Below the pieces are notes generated by a model. It saw only the letters and a program-made list of their open reading frames with translations. It had not been told where the DNA came from and did no database searches. A DNA stretch of 64,000 nucleotides from Hetaerina americana (taxonomy: Eukaryota > Arthropoda > Insecta > Odonata > Calopterygidae). A program made the translations under genes and the position numbers. Location of the stretch: NCBI GenBank assembly GCA_022747635.1, contig JAKTNV010000001.1, positions 19,711,072 to 19,775,071 of the forward strand, given 5' to 3'. Positions 50,341 to 60,660 of this stretch are shown in pieces (the first letter of the stretch is position 1; each line of letters opens with the position of its first letter).

Positions 50341-50900
50341 TAAATTCTGGTCTGGAGGCAGTAGCTTAATTTCCCGCGGAGCGGGCCCTTCATCATCCCG
50401 TCACCTGTCACAGAGCAGAGGAGAGCGTGTCCCGTGGGATTAAGGGAGACCGCACGCACGGAATTAGGAGCGCGGAGGCGTTACTTGAAAGCGAGCGTCG
50501 AGAGAAAGAGCATGAGGAAGGCTGGTGTTCGGGAACAATGAGGAAGGCAATTAAAATTACGCCATTGGGGAGGCGTGGACACGGCAAATACGACCCATCC
50601 TCCTCCTCCCTTCCACATGTCCAGTCTTTGGAACTGAATTTTGACCTCAGCGTCTACAAATTACTCGCAGAGTGACTGAGCTGCGTGTATCCGTGGTTAG
50701 AATTTAAGGGTTGGGCATCGCCACTGTTGTGAATGAAAGTCCCTTTTCTAGAAAGAGAGAGAGAGGTAGAGAAGGAGTTGTAATGGGGTGTTGGGATGGA
50801 TATTTTAAATTGATTATTTTCTTTTCGCCCCTCACTCCAACCCTCGTCTGGGCGGGGCTCACTTGCTGTCTCGTTTGCGTCACACGAAACATAATATCTC
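50341..50900. other. GC-richer block, unclassified
   Basis: CpG-rich at 50370-50600 with purine-rich text (GAGAGAAAGAG). Short overlapping frames on both strands match no family. Confidence 0.3.
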
Positions 50901-52795
50901 AAGGGAAACAGAGGTAACACTTTGGGAACTTCCCATTCTGCAGAAGGAGTGTATGAATTCAGTTTTTGTATGTAAGTTACAGCTCATCATCACACGGCAG
51001 AGTATAACTTGGAGCCAGTGAAACTTGTTAGTAATGTTTAACCTCCAGGCATTTTATACAGCACTAGGTAGTTGTTACCGAATAGGGAATATTTGTATGA
51101 TTAGTTTAATAATTATTTTACCTATCAATTGAACCGCTGAGTTACTTCAACGGTTAATCTAAGTGGAAATTTTAATGGAAGTTAGGGTTGTGTAAGATTA
51201 GATAAAGGAAGAGTTAAATTCAATATTTGAATATAGTCGAAAGTGATAATTTTTCCAATACTGAAACATATAAATTAATAGAAAATTGGCAGTATTTTCA
51301 TAGTTGAATTCATTTCAGTCATTCAATGTAGTCAACCTATTTAAAGGCCAATCTATATCGGCTAATTACTTCAATGTATTGCTAGAAATTCCTTTTTATC
51401 TACCCTGCATTACTATTTTCTTCGTTCCTTCTTATCTCCTGCCTGACTTCACGCTACATATTAAACATCACTATCTTTACCCTACTTCTCCAAAGTTTTC
51501 CTTTGTATCACGGTCTTTAACATACTAATCACCTCTCAATATTTCCTCAGCCAACTTTTTTCTTTCTTCAATCGTTCTACATTTAACTTCTGCCCTTGTC
51601 TTTCCTCCTCTCCGGTAGTTAAATGACTGATTTAATTTGAATTTTTTACATTTGCCTCTTAGAAGAAACTCTCGTTAAGTCCCTATGTCACATCATGTAT
51701 AATGTAATGAGTTGTCCTATTAATTCGAAGCTAGTAATTTTACACTTTATGAGCTATTCTTTATATTTCCTTCCTTCAAAATTCACCTTTGTGTAGGCAT
51801 ATCATTTTTAATCTTGCTAATTTTATTTAATATATATTTTTCTCGCAGTCATGCTCTCCTATCCTTACGCCATGAACCTGAACAATAGAAAGTGGTGTTA
51901 TCTCTTTATGGGTTGGAAAACATGTGGCATATGCAGTATCGCCCTGGGGAAGTTAGAACCTACAAGGGGTGAGGTTATTTCATTCTAAGGAGACCTGATA
52001 TTCCATTACTTATGCGGAGACTACGCGTGAACGATGGCAAGAACCGTGCTCAAATTTAGTCCATGAAATTGCAGTATCAGATAGAAATGCGTATGACTAC
52101 GGTCACCAATGTGGGATTTCAGGCAAAGTTAGAATAGACCGCCAGATAGAATATCAAACTTAACTTTTGGAGTATTTTTCAATACAGAGGAATAGTAGAG
52201 TGAGGAGTAAATTAGAAACCTGATATGTAGGTTATTAGCTCGTAGTTCCTACGAATGGTTTTCTTTCTTACTATTTTTTAAATAAGTGTTCTGCCTTAAC
52301 TAAAAATCATTATTTTTAACTTTTGTTTTTTTCCGGTTTTTGACGGTCCATTGACCAAATATTTTAAGCTCATAGCTGGCAAAAGTTTACTATCAAAAAA
52401 CTATTTTTTTATACAAGGACCAGGCAACGACTATACTTTGATCCATTTTAAGGAATGGGAATTCTTTTCAATAAGGGGTTATGAGTCACCGCCATTGAGA
52501 TTTGATTTTTGGTTTACCCCTTCCATTTCATGTAGCATGATCAAAAACTTATTCTTCCGAGTATAATTTATTTGGTTCTTTATTAATAGCATTACTATTA
52601 ATTATACTTTCAAATTTCTGTTTGAAAATGCACTTATTACAAAATTTAAACCGATCACTATCTTCTCAGGCACCTCTGAGTTAAGAACTATTTGCAAATT
52701 TAACGTTACCATTTTGCTCGAGATGATTTTACATTTTTTATCATCTCAAATATGGGAAAAAGATCTCTGCATCCCTGTACACGTATCTATATTTG
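50901..52795. other. No gene recognised
   Basis: AT-rich. 51400-51640 is pyrimidine-rich and faintly like the RTE 3' region (TATCACGGTCTTTAACAT), but too weak to call. Confidence 0.4.
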
Positions 52796-52821
52796 ATTAT
52801 ATATATATATATATATATATA

Positions 52822-52871
<50 letters not shown>
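52796..52871. repeat. (TA)n microsatellite
   Basis: About 75 bases of TA at the left end of Mariner-4. Confidence 0.95.
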
Positions 52872-52878
<7 letters not shown>

Positions 52879-53813
52879 CGTCCGGAAAATAAGTGTACTG
52901 AGCTCAGGAAAAAAAATTTATTACACTTTTACATATCTTAAGCTAATATTCCTCAAAATAGGACCCTTGTGAGTCGATCGAGTGAACTTGTTCCAGCGGC
53001 GTTCCCATTCCTGGAACGCTCCCGCGAAGGCATCATCGGGAACCTCTCGAAGACACGTCGTCACGGCCTCTTTGACGGCGTCCAAAGTCCCGTATCGCGT
53101 TCCTTTCAAACTCCTCTTTATCTTCGGGAACAGAAAGAAGTCCGGTGGTGCCAAGTCCGGGCTCTAGGGCGGGTGCGGCAGCGTTGCCACGTGGTGCTTG
53201 GCCAAGAAGTCCGACACAACAAGCGCGGTGTGAGACGGCGCATTGTCGTGATGCAGCCGCCAGATGTTTTTGATCGCTCGCAAGATGTTTTTAGTCTCGT
53301 GCACTATTGTTTTTGGCACATTACACTGCTCTGCTATCATCCGAACACTAAGACGACGATCAGAGTTCAGTACATCGCGAACGTTTCGCACATTTTCGTC
53401 GGTGAGTGTCGTTGATGGGCGTCCAGGTCGTGGTTCGTCGTCGACCTCTTCTCTGCCCTCCACGAACATCTTGTGCCACCGAAAGATCATGTTTCTGGAC
53501 ATGGCTGACTCCCCGTAAGCCTGGTTAATCATACCGACAGTTTCGGTAGACGATTTCCCAAGCTTCACCGCAAATTTGATGGAATAACTTTGCTCCAAAA
53601 ACTTCGGCATCGCGTTCCGTGACGTGGGTCGAGCGTGGAGGTTCGCGTTAACAGAGCTCCTCACTACACCACAGCTCAGAGCCAACTGCCTTTTTCAGCG
53701 TCGCTTGCCAACATACCCCCCTCCAATCGCAGTCCGTCAGAGCGGTGCTTTGCGCGCCTGGAGCGGCGCGCCCAGCCCAGGAGTCAGTACACTTATTTTC
53801 CGGACGAACCCTG
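52872..53813 (-). mobile_element. Mariner-4, internally deleted
   Basis: The right terminus is the 29-base CAGGGTTCGTCCGGAAAATA-type end (53785-53813), flanked by TA. The left terminus (CGTCCGGAAAATAAGTGTAC, 52879-52898) matches, but its outermost bases are eroded into the TA tract. Length is about 0.94 kb. Confidence 0.88.
52921..53685 (-). pseudogene. Mariner transposase, core deleted, one stop
   Basis: The N-terminal helix-turn-helix region (FLEQSYSIKFAVKLGKS, FRWHKMFVEGREEVDDE, RPGRPSTTLTDENV, VRMIAEQCNVPKTIVHE) continues in frame to NILRAIKNIWRLHHDNAPSH. The segment that should hold the first catalytic aspartate has been removed without shifting the frame. After LPHPP a TAG (53164-53166) stands where the family has the Tyr of YSPDLAP. 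The frame then continues with SPDLAPPDFFLFPKIKRS and RRWNKFTRSTHKG. Without the first aspartate the enzyme could not cut. Confidence 0.88.
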
Positions 53814-53852
53814 TATATATATACAGGGTTCGTCCGGAAAATAAGTGTACTG
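53785..53852. repeat. Head-to-head mariner termini (29-bp inverted repeat)
   Basis: 53785-53813 and 53824-53852 are exact reverse complements separated by ten bases of TA. The first is the end of Mariner-4. The second is a solo terminus whose element body is missing; module-free sequence and then a truncated SINE follow it. Confidence 0.92.
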
Positions 53853-53867
53853 ATTTTTTCCCGCAGC

Positions 53868-54103
53868 AGAGACTGGAGGTCCCGGGTTCGATTCCCGGGC
53901 AAGGCACTCTGGGTACCTGCAGCTCCACCCAAGCTTAAGCGGTTTTTCGGGTACCAGGTCTTCCTGGGAAACCATAACCGGCACAGGGAAAGGAACTGCC
54001 CCCCTACCCTGATGTGTGAATTTTCACACGCCGTCGGGCTTAGTACTGGGTGAACTCTGCCATCACCTACTAAACCGACCTTCGGGTTGATTACTGTGTT
54101 TAT

Positions 54104-54108
<5 letters not shown>
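53868..54108 (+). repeat. SINE-1 family copy, 5'-truncated
   Basis: Starts inside the tRNA-like head. The B box GGTTCGATTCC (53884-53894) is present and the A box is lost. The body is complete to TTACTGTGTTTATGG and is followed by TA repeats. Confidence 0.85.
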
Positions 54109-54144
<36 letters not shown>

Positions 54145-54220
54145 TATATATATATATATATAGTTTATACATATATATATATATATAGTTTATACATATA
54201 TATATAAACTATATATATAT
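54106..54220. repeat. (TA)n with TATAGTTTA repeats
   Basis: TA runs interrupted at intervals by AGTTTATA units, ending in an inverted copy (TATAAACTATA). Confidence 0.92.
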
Positions 54221-54449
54221 ATGTATTCTATAATCCTATGTATGGAAGTATGGAAGTATTTATCAGTGACGATGGTATTCATTATATCATCATGTGTGAT
54301 GTCAAAGCACGTCAATACGTATGCAATAAATTGTCATGTATCAAAGTAATTGACAAATTTGCATTGGCTTGATTTCAACTGATAAACGTAACCGTCGCAA
54401 TTTGAATGCACGTATATGCATATTTATGTGTGTGTGTGTGTATATAAAT

Positions 54450-54462
<13 letters not shown>
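54221..54462. other. No gene recognised
   Basis: AT-rich linker between microsatellites. Confidence 0.4.

Positions 54463-54511
<49 letters not shown>
54463..54511. repeat. (TA)n microsatellite
   Basis: About 46 bases of TA preceded by TGTG repeats. Confidence 0.95.
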
Positions 54512-54513
<2 letters not shown>

Positions 54514-55726
54514 AAACCCTATCCATTCATTCAAACACGAAAACCTGCCCCGTATTCATTCATATGGATATACATGTAGATATAAGGAAAATGGATAGTA
54601 ACGCATATTGAAGAATACACAGGCAGCCTTGGTAGGAGAGGTGGAAGCTAGCAGATAAAAAGCAAAATGTTTCCTTTCCCGGAATTGTTGGCACGGTTCT
54701 TCGACTCGTCGGGCCAACATTCTAGCCAATTGCTTCCTCAACAATCATTTTTTCTCTTTTGTGTGTGTTCTTACCACAACGTCTTGGGGTGGGAAACCTG
54801 CATATAGCCACCGTACCATCCCGGTCCCCTCTAAAAGTACTTTGACTTGTTTTGTTAGCTACCTTCTTTACCATTTCAATTCCCATTTTCCTCCACATTC
54901 CCTTCACTACAATGCTTTTTTTATTCCATTCCATTCATTAAATGTGATATTGGTGTTAATTTTCTCCGCTAATCAAATTTATCCATTTGGCAGTTTCATA
55001 CCGTACTCACTCATTTATCGCTTTTTAGTCTCCTTTGGGAAATGCGACAATTTCCCAAATTGAGATATTTTAACACCTTGAGCAACCTGGTATCAACAAC
55101 TTGGTAGTTGATGAAAACACGTAAAAGAACTTTTTGGGGATAATTGAGCAGACTGTCTGACGGGGTTGGGATTTTATGCACTTAAAACTGCCATCCATTC
55201 CGAGCCTCCACGGCCCTGATGGGGTTGTCGGCGGAGTTGAGGACCACTAGACCCTGGAAAAGTTTGGAGTGCTGTCAGGTTCTGCACGGAAATTAACTTC
55301 CCTGCCTGCATCTGTGCCTGGCACTCGACTTCAGGTAGACAGGCTGAGGAGTCTAGGACGGGCGAGGTCTAACCTAACCCGGGGACTGCTTAGGTGACGT
55401 AATTTCAGGACGTAAGAGGGCCCATGTCGAAATTCCCCCCTTGGAGTGGGAATTTTTTCTGTAAAACAATGGAGGGATTTTTTAACTATCCCAGAGAATG
55501 ACTCGTCTAAATTTACCTACCATCCGTGATTAATTTATTACGTAAATCAACTCTAAACTTTGCTTGGATGATTGCTGTAATTAGGCTCTCAGATATGTTT
55601 TTGGCCCTGGGAACCTCCGCCTCTGGACCACCTTTTTAATAGATTTTGAGTTAAAGATATTTATTCATAGTATGGCAGAGCCATAAAAATTGTTGTTTTT
55701 AGGTACTTGAATAAATTATATGTGTA
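54512..55726. other. No gene recognised; GC-richer patch at 55150-55420
   Basis: The minus frame at 54722-54934 is basic and unrecognised. 55150-55420 has transposon-like GC content (CTCCACGGCCCTGATGGGG) but no identifiable motif. Confidence 0.35.
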
Positions 55727-55731
55727 TATAT

Positions 55732-55791
<60 letters not shown>
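55727..55791. repeat. (TA)n microsatellite
   Basis: About 63 bases of TA. Confidence 0.95.
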
Positions 55792-55795
<4 letters not shown>

Positions 55796-55799
55796 TGTA

Positions 55800-55940
55800 T
55801 AGGAAACCCACTAAATGGAGAACACATATAATTCACATGAAATCAGATGTAAGGAAAAGCGATAGGAAAACATAAAATTCCTTGTGTTCATCTTTTATGC
55901 TTTTTATCCCTTTTCCTTATATCTTTTTCCTTATGAATGA
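55800..55940. repeat. Possible family D arm fragment
   Basis: Contains AAGGAAAAGCGATAGGAAA and, further on, its approximate inverse TTTTATCCCTTTTCCTTAT, like the arms of the foldback at 5563-5860. The resemblance is weak. Confidence 0.3.
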
Positions 55941-55978
55941 AACGAGAGTACGGGAATATATATGTACACATATATGTA

Positions 55979-55979
<1 letters not shown>

Positions 55980-56053
<74 letters not shown>
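55980..56053. repeat. (TA)n microsatellite
   Basis: About 72 bases of pure TA. Confidence 0.95.
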
Positions 56054-56056
<3 letters not shown>

Positions 56057-56384
56057 GAATCAGTGTCTTCCCAATGAAAGACATACCAGAGTAATTGTTA
56101 AAAATATACAGAATTCGTCTCAATTATTTTTATCGCCGATTATTATTCCATGGAATACAGCGAGTAGTAAGTAACCTTTTGAAGCCCAGCTTGAATAAAG
56201 TATATAGTGCTGTATTAAATCATTTTTGTTCCTTCATCGTTACAGGAAAAAAGTCCTTTGGATAGGAAAACTTTTTTAAATCTTTTTAAGTTCACATGAA
56301 TTGAATTTTGACGGATAACGAAAACAATATCAGAAGGTTGTGCACGAAACAGCTAATTCTATTATCAACACTTATTAGGAAAGG

Positions 56385-56890
56385 ATGGCGCACAGTTTTC
56401 CTCTCTTGACGTCGCATCCGGGCAGAGGGTGGCGTAATGATGAAAATCCGTCCAGAGGCGAAGTCTCCTCGTCCATGAACCCATTCATTAATCGAGAACC
56501 GGGGGAGGAAAGGGGGGAGAGGGAGCTGTGGCTGTTTCTCCCCTCTTGCTGAGAGTTAGCACGGGAGGCGAGATCGGAGATAATGCTCGCGCAAGCGGAA
56601 TGATGGCTTCTCATTGACTGCGCCTCTCTCCTCCGTCCGATTGCGACAAGGTGCCACGGAGCGAGGCGATCATTCAGAACCTCTATGGTGTCCGGGGGAC
56701 AGGGATGGAGAATCCTCTCACTTCCCCTACGCCGCCACCTCCCTCCGCCTCGTGAAAGAAGAGAGAAATTCCTCCTGCTAGGTGGATTAACGCCTTCACT
56801 CGTGAGAAATTGAGATGAAAAAAATCCCCAATCTCTCTTTAGCGCCAGTCCGGAAAGCACTGAATTTTTCATCGTTAACCAGCCCACAAG
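56385..56890. other. CpG-rich block with a long minus frame
   Basis: GC and CpG rise sharply. A 170-residue minus-strand frame (56375-56887) is rich in Ser, Arg and Pro and matches no family I know. It could be a host 5' exon or simply a GC island that lacks stops. No splice consensus stands out. Confidence 0.25.
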
Positions 56891-57097
56891 CGCAATTGTA
56901 ATAGCACGAAATTTAACATAAATATACTTAAAGTGTTAATTCTGATTTTTTTATTTTTGTTAGAGATGAAAAGAAAGCTTTGGATTATTGTTAAAATATA
57001 CACGTACAGGTAGAGAACTTCCCTTAGTTATCCATAATTAATATAAATTTCCCTCACGTAACAGTTTCATAATAATAATTATTAGATTGTCTGCTGT

Positions 57098-57925
57098 TTA
57101 AGGCAGGTTTCCAAAGGGCTGATTCTGACATCTAATACATTTATTTAGCTCTCTTAGCATAAAACAGCCTGACATCCAACGCTGCGATAAACCCTCCTTC
57201 AATTCCGCATGAATTCTCTGTCCCTTCATTCCGTCCAGCATATCCATCCTTTTCCTCCCCCCCTCTAACTTCCTATTTTCCTTCGCTCTCATAGTTCTCA
57301 ACATTTCATCGATAATTGAAATGCTCTGCATCCACTTTTCCTGTCTCCTATTAATTTCTCCCAACAATTCTCTCTCATCCCCAAACATGCCTAGCATGTC
57401 TTCGTTGGTATTAAGTTGTGTCCATTTCACCTATACCATCCTTTTCTACACCCACACACCTCTCTCTTCCCAACGGCTTCAATTTACGTATATCGTCCTG
57501 CTTCAATGACCACGTTTCCGCGCCGTACAAAATCAAGCTTCGTGTCAAAGTTTAAGCGAGCCTTGTCCTTTCTTTACTCCATACTCCTTCACATTACTCA
57601 GCGTCCTTTCATCGATTTTCCTCATACGTGTGAAAGCTTCTTAACTAGAAATGATCCTTCTTCTTATATAGTTGCTACTTTAACCATTGTGGTCCAGAGC
57701 ATGATACCACACAAGATAAATAAACGGTTCCATCTACTCTAGTTTACGAGCTCCTATTTTAACGCTTTTCAAGCTGTAATTAGTTTTAATCTCACTCGAA
57801 AACTTCAAAAATTGTTTGTTTCGATTCATACGGATCCCATATCTATCGCGTTGATTTTCTGATGCGCTCAACAATGACTTGGCTCCTTGGCTGACTGACC
57901 AACTAAAATTAGTTAGTCCAAACGT
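57098..57925 (-). pseudogene. RTE-type LINE 3' fragment
   Basis: On the minus strand the segment runs from the region after the RT catalytic motif (near 57910, VGQSAKEP.. text corresponding to VCQSAKGLQ in the long copy), through the MGS..IETNN.. region. It ends in the C-terminal domain TNEDMLGMFGDERELLGEIN followed by RRQEKWMQS (57098-57430). Many frame breaks. Confidence 0.75.
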
Positions 57926-59079
57926 TTTATCGTAAAAATAAATAATTTTTTATTTATCCGTCGCCATCGTAAATGAAAAATATTTTTTTCTGATATCATA
58001 AAACGTATTGAAGCGCTCTCCAGGATTTATTTCGTGAATTGTTAGATCCCACGAACAATTGGGCTGTACAAACAACACACACTCGAAGTTATCGTTAAGT
58101 ACATAATGACTCAATCATAATGAGAAACAATGTAATTGATGTGAGTTATCTTCGTATCTCAATGTTGTTACTTTTGTCATAATCAGAAATATATCTTTTT
58201 TAGGGCATTTAATTTGGCAACGTTGATTATAAAGTAAGTATCTCTTCATAAAACACAGTACAATATATTTTGAATGGAATAAGGATTGGTTCTCTATGGG
58301 CTAATAAATGACACTTTCAAATAGCTTTTTTGTGAAAGTTCTGGGTTGTTGAACGAGTAAAGGGGAAAACACGCAAATGAATTCATTGTATGATGATGAA
58401 TTGACTGCATGAGACATAGAAAAATGCACGTGCATCAAAAGCGAAGAGAAAAATATTGAATCACGAAGACTCATGCATTCGTCAACTCATACAGTTGACG
58501 ATTCTGAATAATATAAAAAACTATAAGAAAATATTTTCTCCTTTAGTAAGTCAATATTTATATTTATTTACACAAAGATTTATGTTTGCTTGTGTTATGG
58601 TGAATGACCAAATTTAGACGATTACTACACCAACGGTTTGATGATATTAACTAGGAAACTTACCGATTACCTGAAAATTATCAGTATTAATGAATGAATA
58701 TATAACTATGAATGTTCACATCCACCCAGAGGCTAATGCAAAATTACATAAAAGTGTTTATTGAGGTCTGCATGAAATTTAATATCATGCATTTCAGAAT
58801 GATGTGATTCAATTTCATTTCCATAAAATTAAAAACATTTTCGGTGAGTTAGCTCAGCATTGATCCGCCCCTTATGGCGAATGCCATGCATTGGTTGGTC
58901 AATTACAGATTTTGACGGAATATTATTAGCCACCCACACATTTTCCAACGATTCTGGCTCGCCGATACATAAAATAAGTTCACAAAGATCATTTTCCGTA
59001 ACTTATACCTAATGGTGATTGCAAAAACTCGTCGACCAAAATAAATCGCGAGATTAAAGATATATAAGAAAGGGTCATG
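57926..59079. other. No gene recognised
   Basis: AT-rich unique DNA. Confidence 0.4.
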
Positions 59080-59084
59080 ACGGG

Positions 59085-59240
59085 AATTATGGGCTGGCTT
59101 CTAGTCTCGAGGGTCCGGTTTCAAATCCCGGCAACAGCAGAATTCTTTTTAGTAGTTCCCCGAACCTTACCGAAGGTGTAATGTGGAGAGACCTTGAAAC
59201 CAAATTCGCCGTTAGTGGAATGGGACTTTAAACGTTATGA
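59085..59240 (+). repeat. Possible tRNA-derived repeat fragment
   Basis: GGGTCCGGTTTCAAATCCCGG (59109-59129) resembles a B box with its T-arm, preceded by TGGGCTGGCTTCTAGTC, a poor A-box candidate. It could be a third SINE family; there is only one copy in the window. Confidence 0.3.
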
Positions 59241-59754
59241 ATCCTTGTTGACTTTCTTTGAAAAAGTAAGGTAATGCTGACTCAAGGCTACCATCATATT
59301 CCATTCATTTCCTGAAAATCCTAGCTCCGCCAAGCTACTCAATCTAACGGTACAAATTACCTCTGCCTCCTTTGATAATTAGTACCACTACGGACATTTC
59401 TGAACCTGAATCCCTCGAAGAATCTAACTGGTGCGTCCATAAGATGGATTTATTGCGTAGAATTCGCCTTGTCAAATGACGTCAAACAGCTGACTGTAGC
59501 TAATGATAATATTTAATTTTGTTTTGAGGCTGACGAAATGTATTTTACTCGAATAATTTAATACTTCTTCCTCGAGGCTTGAATCCCTTACCTTAGCACC
59601 ACGCACACCACCAAACTTTGCCATATTTCTGCTTATTGAACCTGAAGCAGGAATAATTCAGCATTGCTTGAATATTAATGCTATAATTCGTATCATTAGC
59701 CAGGAGTTTCTCTATCGCATTTCCCGTACACCCAACACCAAAGTGTTTTCCCTC

Positions 59755-60660
59755 TCTGTATTTGGATTTGCATTTTACCGTAACCTGCAAGCCACCCAAG
59801 GGTGTGTAAGAGCGTGTAAAAAAACACCAAACCTATTTTTACCCCTACCGAAGTCGGGCAATGCTATTCTGATCCTTTATTTTTCACGGAAAAATAACAT
59901 CTTAAATCTACCTCCCTTACACTTAATCTCTCTAATCTTATTTACATGATCTCTCCAACCTTAACATGATGCGGATATTACACATTTTCTACATTATTGC
60001 TAAAGAAAAATATTTCCAATTTATACAAAATATTCAATCTGAAATTTAACCTTTGCTCCGTGAGTGATTACCAGCATATGTGCCCTCATATTTTGGATAC
60101 GCTATTAATTTTATCATAGCAACATTTTAAAAACTTAACTCCTCTACGCTACCCAATCCGATTTATTGATTTTATTTATTTTTATGCATTTATATACCCT
60201 AAAATCCACCGCTAGGGTGTGTGGCAAGGGGTTGGCTAATTCTGACCCAAATATTTTAACTCCTACCGGGGTTGGACAACATTATCCGAATACGTTAACG
60301 TTCATGGAAAAAAATGCCATCATAAACCTATTTGTTTTACGCTTAATTTATCTAGTTTTATTGACATCATCTCGCCTACCGTAGTTCGATGGGGGTAATA
60401 ATACATTTTCAACACCACTGCCAAAGTGACGTACTTCCAATTTATGTAAGAGATTTTATCTGTAATTTCCTTTCGCTCCGTAAGTGATTCCCAGCCTAAC
60501 TCCTCTAATATTTTTGATACCTTATCTAGTTTATCATAGCGACGTTATACAAATCTAGCTCCTGTACGCTGCACGTGATACAATTCGGCAATTAATCCAA
60601 CTTCGTGAGGATCCCATATAATGTTCTTGCACTATATTCTAAATGCGGTCTTACCAGTGA
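59755..60660 (-). repeat. Duplicated LINE 3' untranslated region
   Basis: Two diverged copies of the CR1-group 3' region lie in direct order at 59755-60155 and 60165-60660. Both are also similar to 9410-9900. The second is continuous with the coding remnant. The first looks like an earlier or nested 3' fragment in the same orientation. Confidence 0.75.

Noticed and set aside
51400..51640. Another RTE 3' relic
   Set aside because: Only one short block resembles the family; base composition could explain it.
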